A stretch of DNA of 64,000 nt, taken from NCBI RefSeq assembly GCF_028728205.1, contig NZ_JAQYUU010000001.1:1043318-1107317 (forward strand), written 5' to 3'. Every line of letters starts with the position of its first letter. Position 1 is the stretch's first letter. Of the stretch, positions 17,285 to 26,295 are shown one piece after another. The translations under genes and the position numbers were made by a program. The notes under the pieces were generated by a model, which did no database searches, was not told the DNA's origin, and saw only the letters and a list, made by a program, of their open reading frames with translations. This stretch comes from Clostridium sp. 'White wine YQ' (GTDB taxonomy: Bacteria > Bacillota > Clostridia > Clostridiales > Clostridiaceae).

Positions 17285-18016
17285 ATGGAAGTAACAAGTA
17301 AACTACCATTGTATTTTCTGAAATTTGGAAGAAAACAAGATTTAGAAAGTTTATGTAATGGAAGTATTTATACTAACAACGCAGATTACTTTTATAGATT
17401 GGAAAAAGAAACAAAAATAAAAAAATGCATTGGAGATGAACATGAATTAAAAGTTCCAATGAAAGCAAAAAAAGCAATATTAAAAAGTGATCAATTTGAA
17501 ATTCCTTTTAATGATAGCAAATTAGAATTTTATTATAAAAAAGACATGACTAAAGCAATGTTTTGTCTATATTCTTTATATGACGACGATTTTATTTTTT
17601 GTGAGGAGGAAAACTGTTACAAATTAAATTTATCAGATGACAAGAAACGATATATGCTTAATTTTTTTTATGATGGCGAAAGAGATTCAGTGTTATTCAT
17701 AAAAGCAGGAAATTTAATCAAAGAAATTGAGCAAACATGTCAAAAAGAAAATATAAATGTTATTCATGATAATGTAATTTTTTATGATGTAAATGTACCA
17801 TATAAAGAGCAAATTGAAGACTTTATGAATAGACAAAATAGACGGTTCTTTTGGAAGGATATTTATTATAAGGAACAATGCGAATATAGATTTATATTCG
17901 ATAAGGACATAGATGAAGGACAAGTATTATTTAATATTGGTGATATTTTTAAGGGGAATGTACCTATAAAAATTACTGATTTTATTCAAGTATACGAAGT
18001 AATTTTAAATCCTTAA
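17285..18016 (+). CDS. unknown accessory protein with FLKFG...YFYRLE pattern
   Basis: A 243-aa soluble protein. Its start (LYFLKFGRKQDLESLCNG, then IYTNNADYFYRLEKE and a GDEHE) resembles an uncharacterised family that I recall from phages and plasmids but cannot name. The rest has alternating strands, with an aromatic FFWKDIYYKEQCEYRF near 205-220. ATG 17285 is chosen for AAGGGG at 8-base spacing. It sits in the pocket between the methylase and the terminase, where defence genes are common. Confidence 0.55.
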   Translation: MEVTSKLPLYFLKFGRKQDLESLCNGSIYTNNADYFYRLEKETKIKKCIGDEHELKVPMKAKKAILKSDQFEIPFNDSKLEFYYKKDMTKAMFCLYSLYDDDFIFCEEENCYKLNLSDDKKRYMLNFFYDGERDSVLFIKAGNLIKEIEQTCQKENINVIHDNVIFYDVNVPYKEQIEDFMNRQNRRFFWKDIYYKEQCEYRFIFDKDIDEGQVLFNIGDIFKGNVPIKITDFIQVYEVILNP

Positions 18017-18100
18017 AACTCTTAATTGATTAATTGTTTTATATAGTTTATTAAAGTAAATGTAATCTTAATGAACAATATTTTACATTGAGGTGATAGA

Positions 18101-18811
18101 ATGAAGAAAAAAGAAAAAATCTATTATATAGTTTCTTCCATGACTTTTATAATATGTATAGGTCTTTTAGTTTGGAATGCAACATATCATAGTCCTTATG
18201 GAGATTATTACAGCTTTTTAGGAGGAATAATCGGAGGAATTGCTACATTAGCAGCAGTTATTTTATCTATCATTGAAACAAGAAAAATACAAGAAGAAAA
18301 TAAAGAAATAACTAGAAAAATTCAAGATGAAAATTTAAGATATAGCAACAATTTATTAAAGATACAAATATTAAATGAAAAAATATTGGATTATAAGATA
18401 TTACATAAATCGATAAGTGAATTTATGAATTATTTTGATGAGTTTGCAGATTTTTGCTGTATTATTCCCCCAAAAATAACAGTAGACTATAAAAAAGATT
18501 TAAATAGCCAGATTAATAAAATCACCAAACTAAATGATAACATAAGGATAAATGGCAAATGCGTTGAATCACTTTATTTTAATAAAAAACTGTGTGATTT
18601 GAATGGTAAAAATTTAGATTTCTTATCTTATGAAAAAAAGATATACCATGAAGCTCCTACACTTGATGAAGTTAGAAAAATACATTATGCTATGATTGAT
18701 TTTTTAGAGAAGTGGATTTTAGAGTACAATGATTTTTTTATAGAATTAACTAACGAAATAAGCTCTTTATATGTTGAAAAATATAGTATAGCAAACCGAA
18801 AGAATCTTTAG
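18101..18811 (+). CDS. unrecognised two-TM protein with coiled coil
   Basis: A 236-aa protein. Two membrane segments (about 8-26 and 38-60, the second SFLGGIIGGIATLAAVILSI) are followed by a coiled coil of about 40 residues (RKIQEENKEI repeated as RKIQDENLRY) and a helical domain. This topology is seen in some putative phage-abortive-infection proteins, but I see no diagnostic motif. GAGGTGATAG precedes the ATG. Confidence 0.5.
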   Translation: MKKKEKIYYIVSSMTFIICIGLLVWNATYHSPYGDYYSFLGGIIGGIATLAAVILSIIETRKIQEENKEITRKIQDENLRYSNNLLKIQILNEKILDYKILHKSISEFMNYFDEFADFCCIIPPKITVDYKKDLNSQINKITKLNDNIRINGKCVESLYFNKKLCDLNGKNLDFLSYEKKIYHEAPTLDEVRKIHYAMIDFLEKWILEYNDFFIELTNEISSLYVEKYSIANRKNL

Positions 18812-18913
18812 TAGTTCCTTTATATCGAAAATGGTAAATTATAATTTGATATAAGTTTACTATAAAAGGATTTTCCTCGATAATGTAGAAATACATAATG
18901 GGGGTGAGAGTAA

Positions 18914-19243
18914 ATGACTTTAATGGATAAAATTAAATATAGTATATTAAAAGAATTGGAATGTAATGAGGATAGACTTATTAAAGGTGAACAAATATTT
19001 ATACCTCACCATAGTAAATACAGTACTGATGAGTATAAGTTAGATTGGGAAGCATTTGGTAAGATAATTAAAGATTTAGAAGATGAAGGATTAATTAATT
19101 GTGTTGCAGCAAAAAAGAAAGGGTTAACATCAGTAATAAAAAAAATATCTATAACAAGCAAAGGAAAACAATACTTAAAAGATAACTCTGCTCTATCAAG
19201 GATATATAAGGGCATAAAAGAAATAAAAGAATTTATTAAGTAA
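18914..19243 (+). CDS. YjcQ-like winged-helix protein
   Basis: A 109-aa protein. It has the YjcQ-type build: a first helix (KIKYSILKELE), a winged helix with LEDEGLINCV and KKISITSKGKQYLKDNSALS, and a terminal helix. YjcQ family proteins are common in Firmicutes prophages, often next to the terminase, and are of unknown function. GGGGGTGAGAG precedes the ATG. Confidence 0.75.
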   Translation: MTLMDKIKYSILKELECNEDRLIKGEQIFIPHHSKYSTDEYKLDWEAFGKIIKDLEDEGLINCVAAKKKGLTSVIKKISITSKGKQYLKDNSALSRIYKGIKEIKEFIK

Positions 19244-19311
19244 TGAAAAGAGTAGCTACTTGTTACTCTTTTTTCATTTATAAAATCATGGGATGAGGTG
19301 GTGACTATGTA

Positions 19312-20178
19312 ATGCCAAGGAGCAGAAGTCCAAATAGGGATAGAGCATTTGATTTATACAAAGTTAAAAAAGGCGCTATAACAAATAGAGAGATAGCAAC
19401 CATACTAAATGAAGACGAAAAGAAGATTGCAGTATGGAAGCAAAGAGATAAATGGAATGAAAATATTAATGTTGTACAACAAAAAAATAAAAGTTGTACA
19501 ACAAAATGTAAAACAAAGAAAAAAGAAGTTAATGAAAAGCCTGTTGTTGAGGAAGTTGAGGAGGTATTAAAAAATACTGAATTAACTGATAAGCAAAGGC
19601 TTTTTTGTATTCACTATATAAAATGCTTTAATGCTACTAAGGCAGCAATTAAGGCAGGATACTCAAAAGATACTGCAGGAGAGCAAGGATATCAACTGCT
19701 TCAAAAAACTTCAATTCAAACTGAGATTAATAAACTTAAAGCTTATAAGCTAAACAGAGCAATGTTAAGTGAAGATGACATATTCCAAAAGTACATTGAT
19801 ATTGCATTTACGGATATAAGTGATTACATGGATTTTGGACAGAGGAAAGTGCCTATGTTAAATCCGATATCAGGAGAACCACTTCTTAATGAAGATGGAA
19901 ATCCAATAACTTATACAGTTGATTTTGCTCACTTTAAAGATAGTAGTGAAGTTGATGGTACTTTAATATCTGAAATTTCAAAAGGTAAAGATGGTGCTAA
20001 ACTAAAGTTACAAGATAAAATGAAAGCCTTACGATGGTTATCAGATAGAATGGATTTACTTTCATTAGAAACTCAAAGAAAACTTGAGTTAGAAAATGAG
20101 AAACTAGAAATGATTAAAAAGAAATCAGAACCAAATGATGAAAAGAAAGAAACTGTAAGGATAGTTGATGATATATGA
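19312..20178 (+). CDS. terS: terminase small subunit
   Basis: A 288-aa protein. An N-terminal helix-turn-helix (DLYKVKKGAITNREIATILN) and a lysine-rich linker precede the Terminase_2 core (TDKQRLFCIHYIKCFNATKA; KAGYSKDTAGEQGYQLLQ). It recognises phage DNA for packaging and partners with the large subunit, whose start it overlaps by 4 bp. The C-terminus is a charged helix. Confidence 0.93.
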   Translation: MPRSRSPNRDRAFDLYKVKKGAITNREIATILNEDEKKIAVWKQRDKWNENINVVQQKNKSCTTKCKTKKKEVNEKPVVEEVEEVLKNTELTDKQRLFCIHYIKCFNATKAAIKAGYSKDTAGEQGYQLLQKTSIQTEINKLKAYKLNRAMLSEDDIFQKYIDIAFTDISDYMDFGQRKVPMLNPISGEPLLNEDGNPITYTVDFAHFKDSSEVDGTLISEISKGKDGAKLKLQDKMKALRWLSDRMDLLSLETQRKLELENEKLEMIKKKSEPNDEKKETVRIVDDI

Positions 20179-21428
20179 TAAGCGTAAGTTTAAAAGAAAT
20201 TGTAGCTTCGAGCTTTTATGACATCCACAAAGATTTAAAGAATGGCTTACACACTCATTATTGGCTAAAAGGAGGACGTGGAAGCACAAAGAGTTCTTTT
20301 ATTTCTATTCAAATAGTATTAGGAATAATGAGAGATGCACAAGTGGGAAATCTTACTAATGCAGTGGTCATAAGAAGAGTCAAAGATACTTTAAGAGGTT
20401 CGGTTTACGAACAAATAACATGGGCCATATATGCTTTAGGAGTAGAAGGAGATTGGGAAATACCTGATAGCAAACTTCAAATAACATATAAGCCAACTGG
20501 ACAAGTTATTTTATTTAAGGGTGCTGATAAACCTAAAAAGCTGAAATCAACCAAGGTTGCAAAAGGCTATATAAAATATATATGGTATGAAGAAGTAGAT
20601 GAATTTGAAGGAAAAGAAAAGTTAGATAATATAAACCAATCTTTAATGAGAGGTGGACCTAAATTTATTGTTTTCTATTCATTTAACCCACCAGCAAGTC
20701 AAAGAAGTTGGTGTAATGAAGAAGTATTAGAGGTAAGAAGCGATAAAATTGTGCACCATAGTGACTATTTAGCAGTTCCTAGAGAATGGCTTGGAGAACA
20801 ATTCATACTTGAAGCTGAACATATGAAAGAGACTAGAATAGTTCAATATGAGCATGACTATTTAGGAAAAGTTACTGGTACTGGTAGAGATATATTTGAC
20901 AATGTTATTATTGGCACTATAACTGATGATGAAATTAAAAAATTCGATAGAGTTTACAATGGAGTTGACTGGGGTTGGTTCCCTGATCCGTGGGCATTTA
21001 ATAGAATGCATTATGATGCAGCTAGAAAAAACTTATATATTTTTGATGAAGCACATGAGAATAAAAAATCTAATAAAGCTACTTATGATATTTTAGTCAA
21101 TATGCATAGCATTAAGCCTAACGATAAAATCACTTGTGATAGTGCTGAAAATAAATCTATTGAGGATTATAAAAGTTATGGATTATTTGCTAGAGGAGCC
21201 GTAAAAGGACCTGGTAGCGTTGAATATTCAATGAAGTGGCTACAATCATTAAATAACATAATTATTGACAATAAAAGGTGTCCTCATACTGCAAAAGAGT
21301 TCTTGAAATATGAACATGAAATAGATAAGGATGGAAATATAATAAGTGGATATCCGGATAAAGACAATCATCATATTGATGCTGTACGCTATGGATTGGA
21401 AGAAATATGGAGAAGAAGAGGTCAATAA
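20175..21428 (+). CDS. terL: terminase large subunit (PBSX type)
   Basis: A 417-aa packaging motor with nuclease. The Walker A-like loop is GGRGSTKS (33-40), the Walker B region is YIWYEEVDEF (about 135-144) and the nuclease part has GVDWGWFPDPWAF, then CDSAENKS and a terminal HHIDAVRYGLEE. The pattern matches the PBSX family large terminase. It works with TerS and the portal to fill the prohead. Confidence 0.95.
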   Translation: MISVSLKEIVASSFYDIHKDLKNGLHTHYWLKGGRGSTKSSFISIQIVLGIMRDAQVGNLTNAVVIRRVKDTLRGSVYEQITWAIYALGVEGDWEIPDSKLQITYKPTGQVILFKGADKPKKLKSTKVAKGYIKYIWYEEVDEFEGKEKLDNINQSLMRGGPKFIVFYSFNPPASQRSWCNEEVLEVRSDKIVHHSDYLAVPREWLGEQFILEAEHMKETRIVQYEHDYLGKVTGTGRDIFDNVIIGTITDDEIKKFDRVYNGVDWGWFPDPWAFNRMHYDAARKNLYIFDEAHENKKSNKATYDILVNMHSIKPNDKITCDSAENKSIEDYKSYGLFARGAVKGPGSVEYSMKWLQSLNNIIIDNKRCPHTAKEFLKYEHEIDKDGNIISGYPDKDNHHIDAVRYGLEEIWRRRGQ

Positions 21429-21445
21429 AAAAGAGGTGATTATCA

Positions 21446-22888
21446 ATGTTTGATACTTTCAAAAACTTCGTCAAGGTGGTGATTAATAAGTTGTTTAACA
21501 AAGACTTAATACAACAGAAAACAAATGTAAGTATCGCAGTATCGAATGATATGAGTAATGCTATTGACTTATGGACAAAACTTTATATGGATGAAGCTCC
21601 TTGGGTAAATAATAAGACTATATTTAGTATGAACACAGCAGCCGGTATAGCAAGTGAGTTTGCCAGATTAGTTACGTTAGAATTTAAGTCAGAGATCTCT
21701 AATAATGAGTTTTTAAATAAAGAGTATCAAGTAGTTGTAGATAATATTAGAAATTATACTGAATTTGCTTGTGCTAAAGGTGGATTAGTATTTAAGCCCT
21801 ACCTTAATGGAGATCATATAGAGATTGATTTAGTACAAGCAGATGCTTTTTTCCCTACTGCTTATAACAGTAGAGGTGAAATAACAGGAATTGTATTTAT
21901 AGAGACAAAGGTAATAGGTGAATATACTTATTCACGACTAGAATATCATAACTTATCCAAAGATGGATATCTCATAAAGAACTCTGCATTTAAAAATAGA
22001 AATTATAATCAAGTAAATGCATCAATGAATCAAACATTGGGTCAAGAAATTCCATTAGCAGAAGTTGATGATTGGGCACAACTAGAACCTGAAGTGACTA
22101 TAACAAATGTAGATAAGCCATTGTTTTCTTATTTCAAAATGCCACTAGCTAACGCAATAGATCCTTCATCACCTTTAGGAGTTTCTGTTTATGCTAGAGT
22201 TTCAAAGGATTTGTTAAAGAAGGTAGATGAGCAATGGTCAAGAATACTTTGGGAATATGAAGGGTCTGAATTAGGAATAGATATTGATTCAGATATGCTT
22301 AAAAGAGATGAAAGTGGAAATTCAATAATGCCACAAGGCAAAGAAAGACTTTACAGAAAATTTGATATAGATCCAAATTCAAGTGGTACAAGTCAATGGA
22401 ATATATTTAGTCCGGAAATACGAGATAGTTCACTTTTCAATGGATTAAACCAGCTTATTAGGAAAGTCGAATTTCTATGTGGTTTAGCATACGGAACTTT
22501 AAGTGATCCAAATGATACAGATAAAACAGCTGAGGAAATCAAATCTAGTAAGCAAAGATCATATCAAACTGTTAAAGACATTCAGAAAGCTTTAAAAAAT
22601 GCTCTTGAAGGTTTAGCTTATGCAATGAGTGTTTGGGGACAACTTGGAGGTTTATCAGTATCTCCAGTTGATGTAGATAAAGATATGAGTTTTGACTTTG
22701 ATGATAGTATTGTAGTTGATAAAGAAAAAGAGCTAGCAGGCATGCAAGCAGATGTTTCTAGTGGATTATTAAGACCAGAAATATATCTTGCTAAGAAATA
22801 TGGTATTAGTGAGGAAGAAGCTCTTAAAATGATGCCTGATACATCTACTACTATTAGGAATTCACCTTTTGAAGGTACTGTTGAGTAG
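21446..22888 (+). CDS. phage portal protein
   Basis: A 480-aa portal protein of the A118/SPP1-related type: an AINLWxxxY-like start (AIDLWTKLYMDEAPW), the TAAGIASEFARLVTLEF helix, the RVSKDLLKKVDEQWSRI middle and a KTAEEIKSSKQRSYQTVKDI helix near the end. It forms the dodecameric DNA gate at one vertex of the head. It follows terL by 17 bp with AGAGGTGAT in front. Confidence 0.9.
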   Translation: MFDTFKNFVKVVINKLFNKDLIQQKTNVSIAVSNDMSNAIDLWTKLYMDEAPWVNNKTIFSMNTAAGIASEFARLVTLEFKSEISNNEFLNKEYQVVVDNIRNYTEFACAKGGLVFKPYLNGDHIEIDLVQADAFFPTAYNSRGEITGIVFIETKVIGEYTYSRLEYHNLSKDGYLIKNSAFKNRNYNQVNASMNQTLGQEIPLAEVDDWAQLEPEVTITNVDKPLFSYFKMPLANAIDPSSPLGVSVYARVSKDLLKKVDEQWSRILWEYEGSELGIDIDSDMLKRDESGNSIMPQGKERLYRKFDIDPNSSGTSQWNIFSPEIRDSSLFNGLNQLIRKVEFLCGLAYGTLSDPNDTDKTAEEIKSSKQRSYQTVKDIQKALKNALEGLAYAMSVWGQLGGLSVSPVDVDKDMSFDFDDSIVVDKEKELAGMQADVSSGLLRPEIYLAKKYGISEEEALKMMPDTSTTIRNSPFEGTVE

Positions 22889-22898
22889 GTGATTATTT

Positions 22899-24527
22899 AT
22901 GTCATTAACTCCAGAACAATTAAGTAATATACCTCAGAATATTATTGACTTATATTCACAGTTAGAGAGCTTCATAATAGAGGATTTTGCTAGAAGAGCT
23001 GCAAAGACAGGAAGAATAACTTCTACTGCAGAATGGATATCAGAGAGAGCAAATGAGCTTGGAATATCAATGCAGTTAATAGAGAAAGAAACGGCAAGAA
23101 TTTTAGGATTATCATTAGAGGAAATTCAAATAATTATAGAAGAAAGCGCTTCGGTATCTTTAGAAGCAGAAAATAAAATCTATCAAAAGGCTGGATTATC
23201 GACAGTTAAAATTAAAGGTAATTCAATTTTAGAAGGATATATAGAAGCGGCTATAAAGCAAACTAAAGGTGAATTAAGAAATATAACAAAGTCTTTAGGT
23301 TTTGCAGTTATGGAAAACGGAAAGGTAAAATATAAGCCTATAGCAAAGTTCTATCAAGATACATTGAATTTAGCACAAATGAAAATAAGTACAGGGGTAC
23401 AAGATTATAATTCTGCAATTAAAGAGGCAGTCAAGAAAATAACTGATAGCGGATTAAGATATGTTGACTATGATAATGGGTGGTCAAATCATATTGATGT
23501 TGCAGTTAGAAGAAGTGTTTTAACTTCGACTAATCAAATGAGTCAAAAAATTAATGATAAAACAATTGAAGATTTAGATTTAGATATAGTAGAGGTAACA
23601 GCACATAGTGGAGCTAGAGATAAAGGAACAGGACCAAAGAATCATAAATCGTGGCAAGGCAAGTGGTATTCGCTTAGTGGAAAAAGTAAAGAATATCCTT
23701 CATTAAAAAAAGTTACAGGCTATGGAACTGGTGAAGGTCTTGGGGGATATAACTGTAGGCATCAATATCATGGAGTAATCCCAGATGTATCTACACCAAC
23801 ATATACAGATAGTCAATTAAGGAATATAGATCCTAAAGAGTTTGGTTATAAAGGTAAAAAATACACTGCATATGAAGCTGCACAATACCAGCGAAAAATA
23901 GAAAGTGCTATGAGAGATACCAAAAGACAACTTCTAGCATATAAAGCAGCAGGTTTAGATGATGAATACACTAAATCAAGTATATTATTACAAAGGCAGA
24001 AACAAGAATATAAAGAGTTCTCTAATGCTTCAGGATTAAGAAGGAAGAATGAGCGAAATCAAGTAATAGGATTTGACAAATCAAACAGCCAAAAGGCAGT
24101 TTCAACGTATAAGAAAGTTGAAAAAGAAGCTAATAAGTTGTATAATTTAGGAAATACTCAAGATAATATTAATGCATATATAAGAGATAAACCCATAAGA
24201 GATAAATTAAGTGAAAACAATATTGAATTCTTACAAAGAATAAGTGGCAAAGAGGTTATAGTAAAAAAATATATACCTCAAATTGAAAATGTAGCTCAAC
24301 ATGTAATAGATAATATGAATACTAAAGTTGATAGAGTTAATATGACTGAAGAGAATGCACAAGAATTTATTAATAATGCAAAGTTAGTATTATATGACAC
24401 TGAACGGGAGACGATAAAATTCCTTTCACAAAATGGATATGCAGTATTAAATCTTGATAATAAACTTGTTACTGCAGTACCACAAAAATGGAGGAATAAA
24501 TATAATAAATACATAAAGGGGGAGTGA
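22899..24527 (+). CDS. minor capsid protein with C-terminal nuclease/toxin-like extension
   Basis: A 542-aa protein. Residues 1 to about 385 match the phage minor capsid protein 2 family (head morphogenesis), with HSGARDKGTGPKNHKSWQGK and the conserved GGYNCRHQYHG. The last 150 residues are extra: a helical linker and then a domain with HVIDNMNTK, RETIKFLSQNGYAVLNLDN and TAVPQKW. That order (His start, strand pair, terminal T..P) resembles colicin-D/barnase-type phage-head toxin domains. The extension could be delivered with the DNA or be used in maturation. Confidence 0.82.
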   Translation: MSLTPEQLSNIPQNIIDLYSQLESFIIEDFARRAAKTGRITSTAEWISERANELGISMQLIEKETARILGLSLEEIQIIIEESASVSLEAENKIYQKAGLSTVKIKGNSILEGYIEAAIKQTKGELRNITKSLGFAVMENGKVKYKPIAKFYQDTLNLAQMKISTGVQDYNSAIKEAVKKITDSGLRYVDYDNGWSNHIDVAVRRSVLTSTNQMSQKINDKTIEDLDLDIVEVTAHSGARDKGTGPKNHKSWQGKWYSLSGKSKEYPSLKKVTGYGTGEGLGGYNCRHQYHGVIPDVSTPTYTDSQLRNIDPKEFGYKGKKYTAYEAAQYQRKIESAMRDTKRQLLAYKAAGLDDEYTKSSILLQRQKQEYKEFSNASGLRRKNERNQVIGFDKSNSQKAVSTYKKVEKEANKLYNLGNTQDNINAYIRDKPIRDKLSENNIEFLQRISGKEVIVKKYIPQIENVAQHVIDNMNTKVDRVNMTEENAQEFINNAKLVLYDTERETIKFLSQNGYAVLNLDNKLVTAVPQKWRNKYNKYIKGE

Positions 24528-24531
24528 TGAA

Positions 24532-24720
24532 ATGCCGTCTGCAGATAGCTTAAAATACTGTCCATTGCTTAAAAGAGAAATTAGAAGAGCGTATTGTTTA
24601 GAAATTGGAGATGTCAGAAATGATGACATGGATATTGAACACATAGAGGATAGATTTGATATTGACGTAGCAAATGAAATTTGTGAAAAATGTGGTTGGG
24701 ATAGAACACCTATAAAATAA
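24532..24720 (+). CDS. small protein with Cys pairs, unknown
   Basis: A 62-aa acidic protein, MPSADSLKYCPLLKREIRRA to WDRTPIK, with cysteines at 10 and 22 and a CEKC pair near 51-54 that could bind zinc. AAGGGGGAG lies just before the ATG, 4 bp after the minor capsid stop. A terminator follows at once. Confidence 0.6.
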   Translation: MPSADSLKYCPLLKREIRRAYCLEIGDVRNDDMDIEHIEDRFDIDVANEICEKCGWDRTPIK

Positions 24721-24721
24721 G

Positions 24722-24760
24722 AGCACTTACTAAGGTTAAATAGTAGGTGCTTTTATTTTT
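24722..24760 (+). terminator. terminator inside the head operon
   Basis: AGCACTTACTA (24722-24732) pairs with TAGTAGGTGCT (24741-24751), followed by TTTTATTTTT. It interrupts the late operon, as does another hairpin at 25,435, so the gene between them may be an insertion. Confidence 0.85.
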
Positions 24761-24888
24761 AGCTATGTTAATGAGAATTTATGAAACTAAAATTCTAATT
24801 TATATACAGAATTATCCATATAATATATAATATAATTACTTCGTAATTGTAAAATATTACGAGTTTGATTTGATTGGAGGTATTTAAA

Positions 24889-25341
24889 ATAAAAAGAAAA
24901 TATATTTCTAAATGGGAGTTAGAAGTTGGAGAAATATCAAATAACTATTGGGAAGGAATAGCAAGACGTAATTCTGGAAATATAGTTACTTGTCAAGGAT
25001 TTGACCCTGAAGAGATAATGAAAAGATTGGAGGTTGATTTTTGGTGTATAGAACTAAAACTTACCAACAATACTAGTAATCTCATATCGACTTATTTGAA
25101 CGAAAGAACTGCTTATGATGGTCAGAAAGTTTGTTTATTAGAACAGCCAGAGTATTTTGGGTCATGGACAATATCAAATGAAAGTAGACAGGTTATGTAT
25201 GATGGCAAAGAACAATGGTTTGTTATGAGGTTCAAAAAAAATGAAGTAAATTGGATAGATCAAAATTTGATTAAGTTAAATGAGGTTTCTCCAGAAAAAA
25301 TAAATCAGTTATATACTTGGCTTATAGAGTGTGTATACTAA
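24889..25341 (+). CDS. unknown protein with a probable non-ATG start
   Basis: About 150 aa, KRKYISKWELEVGEI to LIECVY, with several Trp and no membrane segment; no family is recognised. The frame opens at TTG 24874, but that codon lies inside the ribosome binding site TTGGAGG. At the ideal distance (8 bases) stands ATA 24889, which looks like a mutated ATG. The gene lies right after the toxin-like capsid fusion, between two terminators. An immunity role is a speculation from position alone. Confidence 0.5.
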   Translation: MKRKYISKWELEVGEISNNYWEGIARRNSGNIVTCQGFDPEEIMKRLEVDFWCIELKLTNNTSNLISTYLNERTAYDGQKVCLLEQPEYFGSWTISNESRQVMYDGKEQWFVMRFKKNEVNWIDQNLIKLNEVSPEKINQLYTWLIECVY

Positions 25342-25434
25342 TAATATAGTTTCGATAATACGGAATATTCTTTTATGAGGAACTAAATATTTGCAGTTCA
25401 ATTTAGTCAATACACTTATATAAAGCTCAAAAAT

Positions 25435-25462
25435 AAAGTCTTAGAAATAAGGCTTTTTATTA
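25435..25462 (+). terminator. terminator upstream of the scaffold gene
   Basis: AAAGTCTTA (25435-25443) and TAAGGCTTT (25448-25456) form a stem with a GAAA loop and a T run. The following 200 bases up to the scaffold gene contain only AT-rich DNA and a GGAGGTGG at about 25,531 with no convincing gene behind it. Confidence 0.75.
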
Positions 25463-25672
25463 TGCTCAAAAATAGTTAGTTAGGTATTAAGTTTTATAAA
25501 TCTATAAGTGAATGAGAGTGTACGTGGGCAAGGAGGTGGCACTCAGTAACTTCTATGGGACTTAATAATCAAATATAGGAGTCTTTTTAAAAGTTGTAAG
25601 ACGTAAAAGAAACAAGTATCAATATCGAAAAAGTTAAATTCGTAAAAAACGTAATGTATTGGAGGAATGAAT

Positions 25673-26269
25673 ATGAAAAGAGAATTTTTAAAATCATTAG
25701 GAATTGAAGGCCTTTCTGATGAAGCTATAGACAAAATAATGAGTGAAAACGGAAAGGACTTAGAGAAAGCTAAATCAACAACAGAAAAAACAAACCAGGA
25801 ATTAGAAAAAGTAAAATCTGAACTTGAGGTAAACAAGCAAACTCTAGCTGATGCAAATGCTCAAATTGAAAATTTCAAAGGAATGGACATTGAAGGTATC
25901 AAAAAGAGCGCGGATGATTGGAAAGCTAAATATGAAGCTGATACAAAAGCTTTTAAAGAGCAACTTGCACAAAAAGATTATGAGTTTGCAGTAAAAGAAT
26001 TTACTGGACAACATAAGTTTACTAATGACTTTGTAAAAGATGCATTTATAGAAAACTTTAAAAAGCAAGGTTTCAAGTTAGAAGATGGTAAGTTCTTAGG
26101 AGCTGATGATTACATTAAAACATTTGGAGAAAAGAATCCAGGTGTTTTTTTAGTTGAAGAACCTCCAAAGGATCCAGTACCTCAAATTGTAAAGCCAACT
26201 GATGGACAAATTCAAAAAAACAATGTTATGAGTTTTAACTTTACACCAATTCATAACATACCAAAATAA
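25673..26269 (+). CDS. phage scaffolding protein (GP20 type)
   Basis: A 198-aa, highly charged, coiled-coil protein (KSTTEKTNQELEKVKSELEV) with the Pro-rich tail EEPPKDPVPQ. Composition, length and position directly before the major capsid gene fit phage GP20-like scaffolding proteins, which shape the prohead and then leave. ATG 25673 is chosen because GGAGG at 25661 is seven bases away; the ATG at 25667 is too close. Confidence 0.88.
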   Translation: MKREFLKSLGIEGLSDEAIDKIMSENGKDLEKAKSTTEKTNQELEKVKSELEVNKQTLADANAQIENFKGMDIEGIKKSADDWKAKYEADTKAFKEQLAQKDYEFAVKEFTGQHKFTNDFVKDAFIENFKKQGFKLEDGKFLGADDYIKTFGEKNPGVFLVEEPPKDPVPQIVKPTDGQIQKNNVMSFNFTPIHNIPK

Positions 26270-26295
26270 AAAAAAAGAAATGGAGTGAATATTTT

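Noticed and set aside
25500..25600. A short gene behind GGAGGTGG before the scaffold gene
   Set aside because: The only frames are about 15 codons and not supported by a suitable start.
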